Source: an uncultured Thalassotalea sp. (lineage in GTDB: Bacteria > Pseudomonadota > Gammaproteobacteria > Enterobacterales > Alteromonadaceae). Taken from it: a stretch of 64,000 bases of DNA. A program made the translations under genes and the position numbers. The stretch covers positions 124,001 to 188,000 of the forward strand of contig CANMZP010000002.1 of NCBI GenBank assembly GCA_947502355.1, read 5' to 3'. This document shows positions 26,209 through 35,423 of this stretch, in pieces (the first letter of the stretch is position 1; each line of letters opens with the position of its first letter). The notes under the pieces were generated by a model. It was not told where the DNA came from. It saw only the letters and a program-made list of their open reading frames with translations, and did no database searches.

Positions 26209-29200
26209 GTGAACGATCATATAAGTTCCAAACCCAATTTAATGGATGTGTTTGTTAAAAAGCCGGTACTTTCCATTGTGCTATCCATCTTTATTTGTTT
26301 GGCGGGTTTACTGGCCATCAATAAAATTTCAGTATTGCAATTTCCGTTAATGGAAAGCGCTTCACTGTCCATTAATACCTATTATACCGGTGCTTCAGCC
26401 GATGTGGTTAAAGGCTTTGTTACCGAACCCATTGAAAAAGCCGCGGCTTCGGTACCTGGGGTTGAATATGTAGATTCAAATACCACCTCGGGGAGCAGCA
26501 CCGTTACCGCTTGGTTGAAATTGAATCAAGATACAACGCAAGCGTTAGCCGAATTAAATACCCGGTTAAGCCAAATCCGCTTCGAATTGCCACAAGGCGC
26601 GGAAGACCCAACCGTTACGGTAACCAGAACAGACAGGCCATATGCGGTATTCTATTTAAATGTTGATGCGCCAGGGGTGAGCTTGGAAAAACTCACCGAC
26701 TATCTGAGTCGGCAAGTCACACCGTTGATCAGCAATATTGATGGTGTCCAGAAAGCCCAGATTGAAGGGGCCAGAACACCGGCCATGCGTGTCTGGCTTG
26801 ATTTGGATAAAATGAACATATTCGGCTTAAGTGCTGATCAGGTGTATCAGTCTTTAAGTCGCAATAACCGCATTTCTACCTTGGGTTATAGTGAAAGCAG
26901 CAAGAAAAAAATCGACTTGGTTGCGAACACGCAAATGTCGACCGTTGAAGACTTTGAACAGCTGATTGTTAAAAGCGATGAGAACGGTACCATTTATCTG
27001 CACAACATTGCCGACATTGTCTATGCCTCAGAGCAAGCAGGCGCTACGTCCCGATTTAATAACCAGGATACGGTATACATTTCAGTGTGGGGTTTACCCG
27101 GCATAAATGAAATAGCCATTGGTGATGGCTTGTATAAGGTCATTGATCAAATCAATGCCAATAGTCAGGGTAAATTTACCATTAATATTGCCTTTGATGG
27201 CACGTTATATATGCGCGATGCTTTGCGCGAAATCGTCACCACCTTACTGGAAACGGTATTGTTAGTGGGTATTGTGGTTGTGGTGTTAATGGGGTCATTC
27301 CGCACGGCATTGGTGCCACTTATTACCATTCCAATTTCCATTTTAGGGGCAATAGCGGTTATCTCACTAATGGGTTTTACCCTTAACTTGCTTACCGTAT
27401 TAGCCATTGTCCTCTCGGTGGGGTTGGTCGTAGATGATGCCATTGTTGTGGTCGAGAACGTCGCAAGACATATGCGATTAGGTCGGTCGAAAATGGATGC
27501 TGCTTTACTGAGCTCAAGGCAATTGTTGGTGCCGATAATTTCGATGACTGTAACGCTGGCCATGGTGTATGCGCCCATTGGATTCCTATCTGGGCTAACC
27601 GGTATTTTGTTTAAAGAGTTTGCTTTTACGTTGGCCATTGCCGTGCTTATTTCGGGTGTGGTGGCCATTACCTTATCACCTATCATGAGTGCTTATGTTT
27701 CGACAGAAGGGGGTAAAGAAGCCGCGGTAACCCAAAAAGTGAATCATGTTTTTGAGCGTATGCAACGTTTTTATGGGCGAGTGCTTCACAAAACACTCGC
27801 GAATCGTTACAGCGTGTTGTTGATGGCCGTGGTGGTTTCTGCTCTTATCGTACCGTTTTATATGCAATCGGCAAAAGAGCTAGCACCGCAAGAAGATCAA
27901 AGTGGCATGATCTTGGTGTTACAAGGCCCACCTGATGCTTCACTGTCTTATAGTGAAGAGCATATGACGCCCATTGTAGAGCAATTAATGACGGTTGAAG
28001 GCGCGAAACAAATCTGGCAGGTATTGTTCCCTGGTGGTGGTTTTGGTGGGGTCGAATTATTGTCAGCAGATCAACGCTCAACATCAACCGAAGAGCTTAT
28101 CCCGCACGTGTTTGGCATTATTTCAAATTCGACTGCGTTGAATATTTTTCCAGTGCAACCCTCACCGTTGCCTACTGCCGGTCAATACGATATTGAGTTG
28201 GTGATAAAGTCTTCAGCACCGTATTCGCAAATGAAAGAATTTGCCGATAAATTGGTGGGCTCAGCGTTTCAATCCGGGATGTTTTTATATGCCGATACCG
28301 ATTTGAAAATCGACTTACCCCAGGTCGATTTACAGTTGGATAGGGTGAAATTGGCGGATCTTGGCTTGAATGTCAGCGACATCAGTGAGCAATTATCTAC
28401 GTACCTTTCAAGCAACTTTGTTAATCGGTTTAATGATAACGGAAAGGCTTATCGGGTGATCCCGATGATAAATGACGACATCAGTCAGACGCCGGAAAGT
28501 GTATTGGACTTAACCGTTAAAGCCGCTGATGGCAGCTTAATTCCAATCAGTGACTTTACCACCTTAACCTACAAAACCGTGCCACGAGCGCTAAGCTCAT
28601 TTAACCAGTTAAACTCGTTCAAAATTTTTGGCGGTGTATTACCTGGGGTAACCAAAGAGCAGGCACTAGCCTACTTGGAACAACAGGCAGAGCAAATGTT
28701 ACCGGCCAACTACAGTCTTGATTACGCGGGTGAGTCCAGACAAATTCGTAAAGAAGGCAGTAGTTTGTTAATTGTTATGGCGATTTCATTGGTGATTGTA
28801 TTCTTGATTTTAGCGATTCAATTTAACAGTTTCCGAGATCCACTGGTTATTCTACTGGGCTGTGTACCATTGGCATTAGCGGGTGCGTTAAGTTTGCCGT
28901 TTTTGGGGTTAACCACCATTAATATTTATTCGCAAATTGGTTTGGTTACCCTGATCGGTTTGATTGCCAAAAACGGGATTTTAATCGTTGAATTTGCTAA
29001 CCATATGCAAATGCAGGGCATGAATAAATTAAATGCGGTTATTGAGGCGGCAACCACGCGCTTGCGCCCGATTTTAATGACCACTGCAGCCACGGTATTA
29101 GGTCACTTCCCGCTCGTCTTGGTAACTGGTGCTGGGGCTGAGGCAAGAAACAGCATTGGTATTATTCTGGTTGCCGGAATGATCATTGGTACCATTTTTA

Positions 29201-29304
29201 CCTTGTTTGTTTTACCGGTATTTTATTACTGGCTTGCGCAAACCAGAGAAACGGAAGTGCAGGGCACGCTGGATATGCGAGATGAGAATATCGGAGTTGT
29301 GTAG
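26209..29304 (+). CDS. RND-type multidrug efflux permease
   Basis: A 1031-residue trimeric proton-driven pump of the HAE1 class with 12 membrane helices and two large periplasmic loops. The proton relay is intact: adjacent Asp residues in LSVGLVVDDAIVVVENV (helix 4) and the Lys in LIGLIAKNGILIVEF (helix 10). The start is GTG immediately after the adaptor gene. Family knowledge suggests export of redox-active or hydrophobic compounds; control by SoxR suggests phenazine-like, quinone or other redox-cycling substrates, as for MexGHI-OpmD of Pseudomonas. A terminator shared with the MarR gene ends the operon. Confidence 0.95.
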   Translation: MNDHISSKPNLMDVFVKKPVLSIVLSIFICLAGLLAINKISVLQFPLMESASLSINTYYTGASADVVKGFVTEPIEKAAASVPGVEYVDSNTTSGSSTVTAWLKLNQDTTQALAELNTRLSQIRFELPQGAEDPTVTVTRTDRPYAVFYLNVDAPGVSLEKLTDYLSRQVTPLISNIDGVQKAQIEGARTPAMRVWLDLDKMNIFGLSADQVYQSLSRNNRISTLGYSESSKKKIDLVANTQMSTVEDFEQLIVKSDENGTIYLHNIADIVYASEQAGATSRFNNQDTVYISVWGLPGINEIAIGDGLYKVIDQINANSQGKFTINIAFDGTLYMRDALREIVTTLLETVLLVGIVVVVLMGSFRTALVPLITIPISILGAIAVISLMGFTLNLLTVLAIVLSVGLVVDDAIVVVENVARHMRLGRSKMDAALLSSRQLLVPIISMTVTLAMVYAPIGFLSGLTGILFKEFAFTLAIAVLISGVVAITLSPIMSAYVSTEGGKEAAVTQKVNHVFERMQRFYGRVLHKTLANRYSVLLMAVVVSALIVPFYMQSAKELAPQEDQSGMILVLQGPPDASLSYSEEHMTPIVEQLMTVEGAKQIWQVLFPGGGFGGVELLSADQRSTSTEELIPHVFGIISNSTALNIFPVQPSPLPTAGQYDIELVIKSSAPYSQMKEFADKLVGSAFQSGMFLYADTDLKIDLPQVDLQLDRVKLADLGLNVSDISEQLSTYLSSNFVNRFNDNGKAYRVIPMINDDISQTPESVLDLTVKAADGSLIPISDFTTLTYKTVPRALSSFNQLNSFKIFGGVLPGVTKEQALAYLEQQAEQMLPANYSLDYAGESRQIRKEGSSLLIVMAISLVIVFLILAIQFNSFRDPLVILLGCVPLALAGALSLPFLGLTTINIYSQIGLVTLIGLIAKNGILIVEFANHMQMQGMNKLNAVIEAATTRLRPILMTTAATVLGHFPLVLVTGAGAEARNSIGIILVAGMIIGTIFTLFVLPVFYYWLAQTRETEVQGTLDMRDENIGVV

Positions 29305-29327
29305 ACCCATTATCTTGTAGTGGAATA

Positions 29328-29354
29328 AAAGGCGGCATTTAAATTGCCGCCTTT
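29328..29354. terminator. Bidirectional terminator between the pump and marR-type genes
   Basis: AAAGGCGGCA and TGCCGCCTTT form a 10-bp stem with A/T-rich flanks on both sides. It separates two convergent genes. Confidence 0.88.
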
Positions 29355-29355
29355 A

Positions 29356-29799
29356 TTATAACTCAATGGCATCAAGCTTATTGAGAAAACTAAATATTTG
29401 CTGTTGCTCACTGTCACTGAGTTGCGCCATAATTTTCTGCTCATAAGATAAGGCAATGGGCACCAATTGCTGATAAAGCGCTATGCCTTTTTCTGACAAC
29501 TGCAAGTCGTAGCGACGATTATCGCCATCGGCAACGTATTTAATCACCAATTCTTTACTTAGTAGCTTCTTTACCGCTCTTGATACCGCCACTTTATCCA
29601 TGGCAATTCGATTGGTAATAGATACGGCTGAAAGGCTTTTACTTTCTCCTAACACCGCGACGATACGCCACTCCTGAACACTAATGCCAAACTGCTTGCT
29701 GTACTTGCTTGCCAAAGATTGTGACACCCTATTTGATAGGGCGGAAAGCCGATAAGGTAAAAAGGTTTGTAAAGATAAACTGCCATTGTCGCAAGACAT
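29356..29799 (-). CDS. MarR-family regulator of tyrosine catabolism (predicted)
   Basis: A 147-residue winged-helix protein with the MarR layout: dimerisation helix SALSNRVSQSLASKYSKQF, recognition region SITNRIAMDKVAVSRAVKKL, and wing DGDNRRYDLQLSEKG with the conserved DxR. It is transcribed divergently from hppD and the gap between them holds two operator-like palindromes, so it most likely represses the hppD operon and itself and is relieved by a tyrosine-derived acid. Regulators of this kind (HmgR/HpaR type) control homogentisate genes in related bacteria. The ligand is not known from sequence. Confidence 0.88.
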   Translation of the reverse strand: MSCDNGSLSLQTFLPYRLSALSNRVSQSLASKYSKQFGISVQEWRIVAVLGESKSLSAVSITNRIAMDKVAVSRAVKKLLSKELVIKYVADGDNRRYDLQLSEKGIALYQQLVPIALSYEQKIMAQLSDSEQQQIFSFLNKLDAIEL

Positions 29800-29822
29800 G
29801 TTTGGGTCCCGTTATGTTGATA

Positions 29823-29863
29823 TTAGTTTCAATTGTAACTAATATGGTTGCAATTGAAACTAA
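29823..29863. promoter_or_regulatory. Tandem MarR operators between the regulator gene and hppD
   Basis: Site 1 is TTAGTTTCAATTGTAACTAA (29823-29842), palindromic but for one pair. Site 2 is ATGGTTGCAATTGAAACTAA (29844-29863), a weaker copy. Their centres are 21 bp apart, two helical turns, on one face of the DNA. The outer halves also form a perfect 14-bp inverted repeat. Confidence 0.75.
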
Positions 29864-29932
29864 TAATAACAATAATTTTACTAAATAAAAAACCTCGGTG
29901 CTGTAGCACTTAGGGTAGGAATGGAGAGTTAG

Positions 29933-31018
29933 ATGGCTGATTTATTTGATAACCCTATGGGGTTAGACGGGTTTGAATTTGTAGAGTTTACCGCCCTTGA
30001 ACGGGGTATTTTGGAACCTGTTTTTATCAGCATGGGGTTTACGCTGGTTGCCAAACATAAATCAAAGGCCGTAGAGCTATGGCGCCAAGGGGATATTAAT
30101 TTTATCACCAACTACGAGTCAAAAAGTCATGCTGATTACTACGCCCAAGAGCACGGTCCATCGGCTTGTGGTATGGCGTTTCGAGTAAAAGACGCGCAAC
30201 ATGCTTACTATTCTGCGCTTGAAAAAGGTGCTCAGCCTGTTGAAATCGCAACCGGCCCAATGGAACTAAGATTACCTGCAATAAAAGGCATTGGTGGTGC
30301 AACCGTCTACCTGATCGACCGTTATAAAGAAGGCGAAAGCATATACGACATCGACTTTAACTGGATTGAGGGTGTTGACCGTCACCCAGAGGGATGTGGT
30401 TTCCATACTTTAGATCATCTTACCCACAATGTTTACCGTGGCCGTATGGCGTACTGGGCTAATTACTATGAAGAGTTATTCAACTTCCGCGAAATTCGTT
30501 TCTTTGATATTAAAGGCGAATACACTGGCTTAACCTCAAAAGCAATGACCGCACCGGATGGCAAAATTCGTATTCCATTAAACGAAGAAGCCGGCGGTGG
30601 TGGCCAAATCGAAGAATACTTGATGGCTTACAATGGTGAAGGTATTCAGCACATCGCTTTTGCTTGTGATGACATTATTGAGTGTTGGGATAAATTAAAA
30701 GCGCAAGGCATTAAGTTTATGACCGCACCTCCAGGTACTTACTACGACATGCTTGAAGAGCGTTTACCTGGGCACGGCGAGCCAGTGGATGAATTGCAAG
30801 CTCGCGGTATTTTAGTCGATGGCAGCACAGAAGGTGGTAAGCCAAGACTGTTATTACAAATATTCTCAGATACCTTGTTAGGGCCGGTTTTCTTTGAATT
30901 TATTCAGCGCAAAGAAGATGAAGGCTTTGGCGAAGGTAACTTTAAAGCCTTGTTTGAGTCGATAGAACGCGACCAAGTTGAGCGTGGCGTGATAAGCGTC
31001 GACACTGAAAAAGCTTAG
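29933..31018 (+). CDS. hppD: 4-hydroxyphenylpyruvate dioxygenase
   Basis: This Fe(II) enzyme converts 4-hydroxyphenylpyruvate to homogentisate in tyrosine breakdown. The protein has 361 residues in two VOC-fold halves. The iron ligands are His162 (TLDHLTHNV), His240 (GIQHIAFAC) and Glu322 ([10 protein letters not shown]), nearly the same numbering as in Pseudomonas HPPD. The C-terminal helix with [16 protein letters not shown] covers the active site. GGAGAG precedes ATG. It is first in an operon with a VOC protein (12 bp gap) and a fumarylacetoacetase-like protein, under probable MarR control. Confidence 0.96.
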   Translation: MADLFDNPMGLDGFEFVEFTALERGILEPVFISMGFTLVAKHKSKAVELWRQGDINFITNYESKSHADYYAQEHGPSACGMAFRVKDAQHAYYSALEKGAQPVEIATGPMELRLPAIKGIGGATVYLIDRYKEGESIYDIDFNWIEGVDRHPEGCGFHTLDHLTHNVYRGRMAYWANYYEELFNFREIRFFDIKGEYTGLTSKAMTAPDGKIRIPLNEEAGGGGQIEEYLMAYNGEGIQHIAFACDDIIECWDKLKAQGIKFMTAPPGTYYDMLEERLPGHGEPVDELQARGILVDGSTEGGKPRLLLQIFSDTLLGPVFFEFIQRKEDEGFGEGNFKALFESIERDQVERGVISVDTEKA

Positions 31019-31030
31019 GGTAGATAACAC

Positions 31031-31573
31031 ATGGCAATCAAACGCATACATCACGTCGCATACCGTTGTAACGATGCCAAAGAAACGGTGGAATTTTACC
31101 GCGATCTATTGGGCATGGAATTTCAATTGGCGATAGCTGAAAACGAAGTGCCATCGACCAAAGAGCCTGATCCTTACATGCATGTCTTTTTGGATGCCGG
31201 TCAAGGCAATGTATTGGCCTTTTTTGAGATCCCAAATTCGCCGAAAATGGGTCGCGATGAAAACACCCCGTTATGGGTGCAACACATTGCCTTTGAAGTG
31301 GACTCTATGGATGAGTTATTCGCCGCTAAAGAAACATTAGAATCTGCTGGTGTTGATGTGCTCGGTCCAACCGATCACACCATTTTTAAATCCATTTATT
31401 TCTTTGACCCAAATGGTCATCGCATCGAACTGGCTGCCAATACCGGTAAACCAAGCATGCTAAAAGAATTAAAGCGTGTTGCGCCAGCCATGTTGGAAGA
31501 ATGGTCACAAACTAAAAAAGCACCTCAACATGCGGCTTGGTTGCATAATAACGAAGGGTTTGGTGAGGAATAA
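31031..31573 (+). CDS. VOC-family metalloprotein in the tyrosine operon
   Basis: A 180-residue vicinal-oxygen-chelate protein. Putative metal ligands are His8 (RIHHVAYR), His85 (WVQHIAFE) and Glu133 (GHRIELAA), with Glu66 (FFEIP) a possible fourth. It has the usual two beta-alpha-beta-beta-beta units and a basic helical tail after residue 145. It sits between hppD and the fumarylacetoacetase-like gene, where homogentisate dioxygenase and maleylacetoacetate isomerase would be expected. The three-ligand pattern suits an extradiol dioxygenase, the four-ligand pattern a glyoxalase-like enzyme or isomerase. Its reaction is unknown; a step of homogentisate breakdown is an inference from position. 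Confidence 0.78.
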   Translation: MAIKRIHHVAYRCNDAKETVEFYRDLLGMEFQLAIAENEVPSTKEPDPYMHVFLDAGQGNVLAFFEIPNSPKMGRDENTPLWVQHIAFEVDSMDELFAAKETLESAGVDVLGPTDHTIFKSIYFFDPNGHRIELAANTGKPSMLKELKRVAPAMLEEWSQTKKAPQHAAWLHNNEGFGEE

Positions 31574-31575
31574 CC

Positions 31576-32583
31576 ATGAAGCTAGCGAGTCTTAAATCAG
31601 GCCGTGACGGGGCATTACATATCGTTAATTCAAGTTTGACTTTAATGGTCAGCGCTGAAGATATTGCCCCGACATTGCAAGCAGCCCTTGATGACTGGCA
31701 GTATATCGAGCCCTTATTGCACGCTCGTTACCAACAATTAGAAACCGGTGATATTGCCGCTGTCGAATTTAAGCAAAGCCAATGTCACTCGCCATTGCCA
31801 CGCGCATACCAATGGCTTGATGGCAGTGCTTATGTAAACCATGTGGAGTTGGTACGTAAGGCAAGAAAGGCCACCATGCCTGAATCCTTTTGGACCGATC
31901 CTTTAATGTATCAGGGCGGCTCGGACAGTTTTCTTGCCCCGCAAGACCCCATTACCATGCCTCAAAGCGAAGGGTTTGGTATCGACTTTGAGGGGGAAGT
32001 TGCGGTAATAACCGATGACGTGCCCATGGGCGTCAGCCCTGAGCAAGCCTTAACGCACATTAAACTGGTAATGATAGTAAATGATGTATCATTACGGGGC
32101 TTAATTCCAGATGAGCTTGGCAAGGGGTTTGGCTTTGTGCAATCAAAACCGGCATGTGCTTTTAGCCCGGTGTGCGTCACACCTCAGGCGTTAGGTGAAT
32201 ACTGGCAAGCCGGTAAGCTGCATTTACCGTTGCATTCTACCTACAATCAAACATTGTTTGGCAAGCCTAATGCGGGTCAAGACATGACGTTTGATTTTGG
32301 CCAACTCATTGCCCATGCGGCCAAAACCAGACACTTATGTGCAGGCACGGTTATCGGCTCTGGCACCGTATCGAATAAACTGGACAATGGTCCGGGCAAA
32401 CCTGTTGCTAAGGGCGGTGTAGGTTATAGCTGCATTGCCGAATTAAGAATGATTGAAACCATAAATAACGGTGCGCCAACAACCCCGTTTATGGTGGTCG
32501 ATGATCTCATTTGCATTGAAATGTTTGACCGAAAAGGTCAGTCCATTTTTGGCGAAATCAAGCAACATGTGCGTATTGCTTAA
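31576..32583 (+). CDS. Fumarylacetoacetate hydrolase family protein
   Basis: A 335-residue FAH-family enzyme that would release fumarate and acetoacetate, the last step of tyrosine breakdown. Metal-binding acids are visible in IDFEGEVAVITDD and the later MIVNDVSLRGLIPDELGKGFGFV block; the C-terminal GTVIGSGTVSNKLDNGPGKP loop is typical. The start codon is 2 bp after the VOC stop, with GAGGAA upstream, so the three genes are translated together. Length and N-terminus fit the short bacterial fumarylacetoacetases rather than the 420-residue animal type. A terminator closes the operon. Confidence 0.9.
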   Translation: MKLASLKSGRDGALHIVNSSLTLMVSAEDIAPTLQAALDDWQYIEPLLHARYQQLETGDIAAVEFKQSQCHSPLPRAYQWLDGSAYVNHVELVRKARKATMPESFWTDPLMYQGGSDSFLAPQDPITMPQSEGFGIDFEGEVAVITDDVPMGVSPEQALTHIKLVMIVNDVSLRGLIPDELGKGFGFVQSKPACAFSPVCVTPQALGEYWQAGKLHLPLHSTYNQTLFGKPNAGQDMTFDFGQLIAHAAKTRHLCAGTVIGSGTVSNKLDNGPGKPVAKGGVGYSCIAELRMIETINNGAPTTPFMVVDDLICIEMFDRKGQSIFGEIKQHVRIA

Positions 32584-32681
32584 ACAAGGCAATTCTCATA
32601 ACGAACAAACCGGGGAAGAAAGAAGACCAAGCAAAACAATGACAATAAACCAATAATAATAAGGTCTGTAGAACAACATAT

Positions 32682-32706
32682 CCCGGCGCAAGCCGGGTTT
32701 TTCTTT
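32682..32706 (+). terminator. Rho-independent terminator of the tyrosine operon
   Basis: CCCGGC and GCCGGG with a GCAA tetraloop, followed by TTTTTCTTTT. Confidence 0.88.
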
Positions 32707-32779
32707 TATAAAACAAGATAAGAAAATATTCGCAAACTTGGTCGCGAAGGCGAAACGTCCTATTGGTTACAATGTGACT

Positions 32780-32980
32780 CTAATCAACCTCTAGCAAATA
32801 TTGCTTATAGTTTTTCACACCAAAATAGCGGATTGATTTTTTATGCGTCACCTTTTTGGCGATCAGCAACTCCCCATAGTAAATTTTTACCACTTGTTTA
32901 TCACCATTACGGTCCGTTTCGTACGTGTGGGCGTCGTTTAGACGCAAGTTATCAAATTCGGTGCGCATTATCAGTTTCAT
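32780..32980 (-). CDS. Small hypothetical protein
   Basis: A 66-codon frame in the gap between the tyrosine operon and the S9 peptidase gene. The translation is basic and beta-rich, with TYETDRNGDKQVVKIYYGELL and KKSIRYFGVKNYKQYLLEVD. It resembles no family I know. A weak purine-rich stretch (CAAGATAAAC) precedes the ATG, and a second in-frame ATG occurs at codon 5. The composition looks protein-like rather than random. The flanking parts of the gap (32707-32779 and 32981-33088) hold only promoter-like AT-rich DNA. Confidence 0.45.
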   Translation of the reverse strand: MKLIMRTEFDNLRLNDAHTYETDRNGDKQVVKIYYGELLIAKKVTHKKSIRYFGVKNYKQYLLEVD

Positions 32981-33088
32981 GTTTATCTTGTTTAATCTTC
33001 CATTAATCGATTATTTATGTACCAAAGCAAGCGCTTACAGTAAAGTGTTAATTATCATTCTCTTACAATAGCAATAACAGGATCGAAA

Positions 33089-35134
33089 GTGAAAAAGTTT
33101 ACTTTAAATGTCGCCACTCGCCTTGCTCTACTGTCTTCGGTATTTTTATCTGGACACGCAATGGCACAAGATAACCTGATTGATTACGCCGATGTGTTTG
33201 AACTGGAATACGCAGCAAAACCTCAAGTTCATCCCAATGAACCGTATTTACTTTACGAGCGCCGCTCACAAGATATCCAATCGGATAGTACCCGCACCAA
33301 TTTATGGCAGGTAAACCTTGATGGCAGCGGTCATCAGCCATTGCTATCGGGTAAAGACAGTTATCGTATGCCACGCTTTTCACCTGATGGTAAACGCTTA
33401 GCTTATGTCTCAGGTGTAGAAGGGAGCAATCAGCTATATGTTCGCTGGCTTGATAGTGGTCACACGGCACGCGTAACAAATTTAGAGCACTCACCGCGCA
33501 GTATTTCGTGGAGCCCAGATGGTAAGTCACTTGCCTTTTCAATGTTTACACCAATAGCCAGCAGTGGTCTTTTTAAAGAGATGCCCAAAAAACCTAAAGG
33601 GGCTAATTGGGCAGGCACGGCAACTTACATCGACTCGACTTACTACCGAGGCGATGGTCGCGGTTACGTAGCCGATGGCTTTAACCACATTTATGTTGTC
33701 CCAGCCGAAGGGGGCACACCGCGTAAAGTCACCCAAGGTGATTTTCATTTTGGTGGTCCAATCAACTGGAGTAAAGATGGCAAAACACTGATTGTTGATG
33801 GCGACTTAAATAAAGATTGGGAGCTGCGTTCACGTTTATCTGAAATTTATGCGATCAATGTCAAAGATGGCAAGGTAACCAATTTAACCAATCGCCCAGG
33901 GCCAGATGAAAACCCTGTATTAAGCCCTAATGGAAAAAAGATTGCCTACCTTCGTTATGATGACAAAAAACTGGCGAGCCAAAACTACCACTTATTTGTA
34001 ATGGACAGCGATGGCAGCGATGGGGTTGATTTAACCCCAAGTCTTGATCGCAATATTGGTAATGTGCAGTGGGCTAAAAACGGCAAAGGCTTATATTTTT
34101 CTTACGCCGATCACGGTCAACAACAAATTGGTTATGTGAATTTAAAAGGAAAGTTTAGCGAAACCGACATTAAGTTAGGAGGTCAATCGTTAGGCCGTCC
34201 TTATACTTCGGGTGAATACACATTAGCACCTGATGGACTGGTAGTTTATACGGGGGCAAACCCGACTCGCCCGGCAGACTTATTTGTCCAAAATCGCCGT
34301 GGTAAAGCCACATCGCTTACCCAACTAAATGAAGACTTGTTTGCCCATAAAGAAGTATCAGCCGTAAAGAGTATTACGGTTGAGTCTTCCGTTGATAAAA
34401 CCGCAATTGAAGCTTGGTATGTGTTACCGCCTGGCTTTGATGCGTCGAAGAAGTACCCGCTCATTTTGGAAATTCATGGTGGTCCTCATGCCGCGTATGG
34501 TCCTAATTTTTCTATGGAAGTGCAGTTGATGGCGGCCAAAGGTTATGTGGTTGTTTGGGCAAACCCACGTGGTAGTACATCTTATGGTGAAGACTTTGCC
34601 AATACCATTCACCATAATTATCCGTCAGAAGATTATAATGATTTAATGGATGTGGTTGATGGCGTTATTAATAAGGGCTTTATCAACAAAGACCAGTTAT
34701 TTGTTACCGGTGGCTCCGGTGGTGGGACATTAACGGCGTGGATAATTGGTAAAACCGATCGTTTTAAAGCTGCGGTAGTGGCGAAGCCAGTGATCAATTG
34801 GATGAGCTTTAGCTTAACCGCCGACATGTACGCGTATGCAAGTCAGTATTGGATGCCAGGCATGCCTTGGGAACATTCTGAGCACCTTTGGAAGCATTCT
34901 CCGCTGTCATTAGTGGGTAATGTAACAACGCCAACCATGCTGCTTACCGGTGAACAGGATTACCGTACTCCAATGAGTGAAACCGAGCAGTATTATCAGG
35001 CATTGCGCTTGCAAAAAGTGGAGTCAGCGTTGGTGAAAATTAAAAAAGCCGGACATGGCATTGCAGCAAGGCCAAGTAACTTAATTCAAAAAATCGGTAA
35101 TATTGTTGCGTGGTTTGAGCGTTATAAATCGTAA
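33089..35134 (+). CDS. Secreted S9-family prolyl oligopeptidase-type peptidase
   Basis: A 681-residue serine peptidase with a signal peptide (cleaved after GHAMA near residue 26). The N-terminal half is a TolB/WD-like beta-propeller (SPDGKRLAYVSG, SWSPDGKSLAFSM, SPNGKKIAYLRYD). The C-terminal alpha/beta-hydrolase domain holds the nucleophile Ser543 in VTGGSGGGTLTAW, an Asp in TGEQDYRTPMS and a His in KKAGHGIAARP. It resembles dipeptidyl peptidase 5/acylaminoacyl peptidases that trim short peptides in the periplasm. The GTG start has AGGA upstream. It stands alone with a terminator. Confidence 0.92.
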   Translation: MKKFTLNVATRLALLSSVFLSGHAMAQDNLIDYADVFELEYAAKPQVHPNEPYLLYERRSQDIQSDSTRTNLWQVNLDGSGHQPLLSGKDSYRMPRFSPDGKRLAYVSGVEGSNQLYVRWLDSGHTARVTNLEHSPRSISWSPDGKSLAFSMFTPIASSGLFKEMPKKPKGANWAGTATYIDSTYYRGDGRGYVADGFNHIYVVPAEGGTPRKVTQGDFHFGGPINWSKDGKTLIVDGDLNKDWELRSRLSEIYAINVKDGKVTNLTNRPGPDENPVLSPNGKKIAYLRYDDKKLASQNYHLFVMDSDGSDGVDLTPSLDRNIGNVQWAKNGKGLYFSYADHGQQQIGYVNLKGKFSETDIKLGGQSLGRPYTSGEYTLAPDGLVVYTGANPTRPADLFVQNRRGKATSLTQLNEDLFAHKEVSAVKSITVESSVDKTAIEAWYVLPPGFDASKKYPLILEIHGGPHAAYGPNFSMEVQLMAAKGYVVVWANPRGSTSYGEDFANTIHHNYPSEDYNDLMDVVDGVINKGFINKDQLFVTGGSGGGTLTAWIIGKTDRFKAAVVAKPVINWMSFSLTADMYAYASQYWMPGMPWEHSEHLWKHSPLSLVGNVTTPTMLLTGEQDYRTPMSETEQYYQALRLQKVESALVKIKKAGHGIAARPSNLIQKIGNIVAWFERYKS

Positions 35135-35164
35135 CGCTTTATCGCTTTAGAGCCTAACCACCTT

Positions 35165-35203
35165 AAAAAAGCCGCTAGCTGATGATTTCAACTAGCGGTT
35201 TTT
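35165..35203. terminator. Bidirectional terminator between the S9 peptidase and xre genes
   Basis: An A-rich run leads into AGCCGCTAG, which pairs with CTAGCGGTT (one wobble) across a 14-nt loop, followed by TTTT. Two convergent genes flank it. Confidence 0.8.
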
Positions 35204-35214
35204 ACTTTTGTAAA

Positions 35215-35421
35215 TTATTTATATTCAAACACCTTCTCTATGGAGAGTGCGAAGGTATCGGCAATTTTAAATGCCACCTCCAACGATGGGGAGTATTTAT
35301 TTTTTTCGATTGCGACTATGGTTTGCCTTGAAACCCCAACTTGGTCTGCCAAAGCCTGCTGGGTCATTTCCTGATGTTCAAAGCGCAAGCGACGAATGTG
35401 ATTGTCAATTTGCTTGCTCAT
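35215..35421 (-). CDS. XRE-family transcriptional regulator
   Basis: A 68-residue single-domain Cro/CI-type helix-turn-helix protein. The HTH is MTQQALADQVGVSRQTIVAIEKNKYSPSLEVAFKIADTF. Small regulators ending in ...FEYK and encoded beside a four-helix membrane protein form a recurrent two-gene unit in bacteria (YozG/YvaO-like). It starts 2 bp after the stop of the membrane-protein gene at 35424, so they are co-transcribed. It probably represses its own operon through the inverted repeat at 35953-35991. The signal sensed is unknown. Confidence 0.88.
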   Translation of the reverse strand: MSKQIDNHIRRLRFEHQEMTQQALADQVGVSRQTIVAIEKNKYSPSLEVAFKIADTFALSIEKVFEYK

Positions 35422-35423
35422 GC

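Noticed and set aside
29823-29864. Considered as a terminator for the MarR gene
   Set aside because: It lies upstream of both divergent genes and lacks a T-run, so an operator is the better reading.
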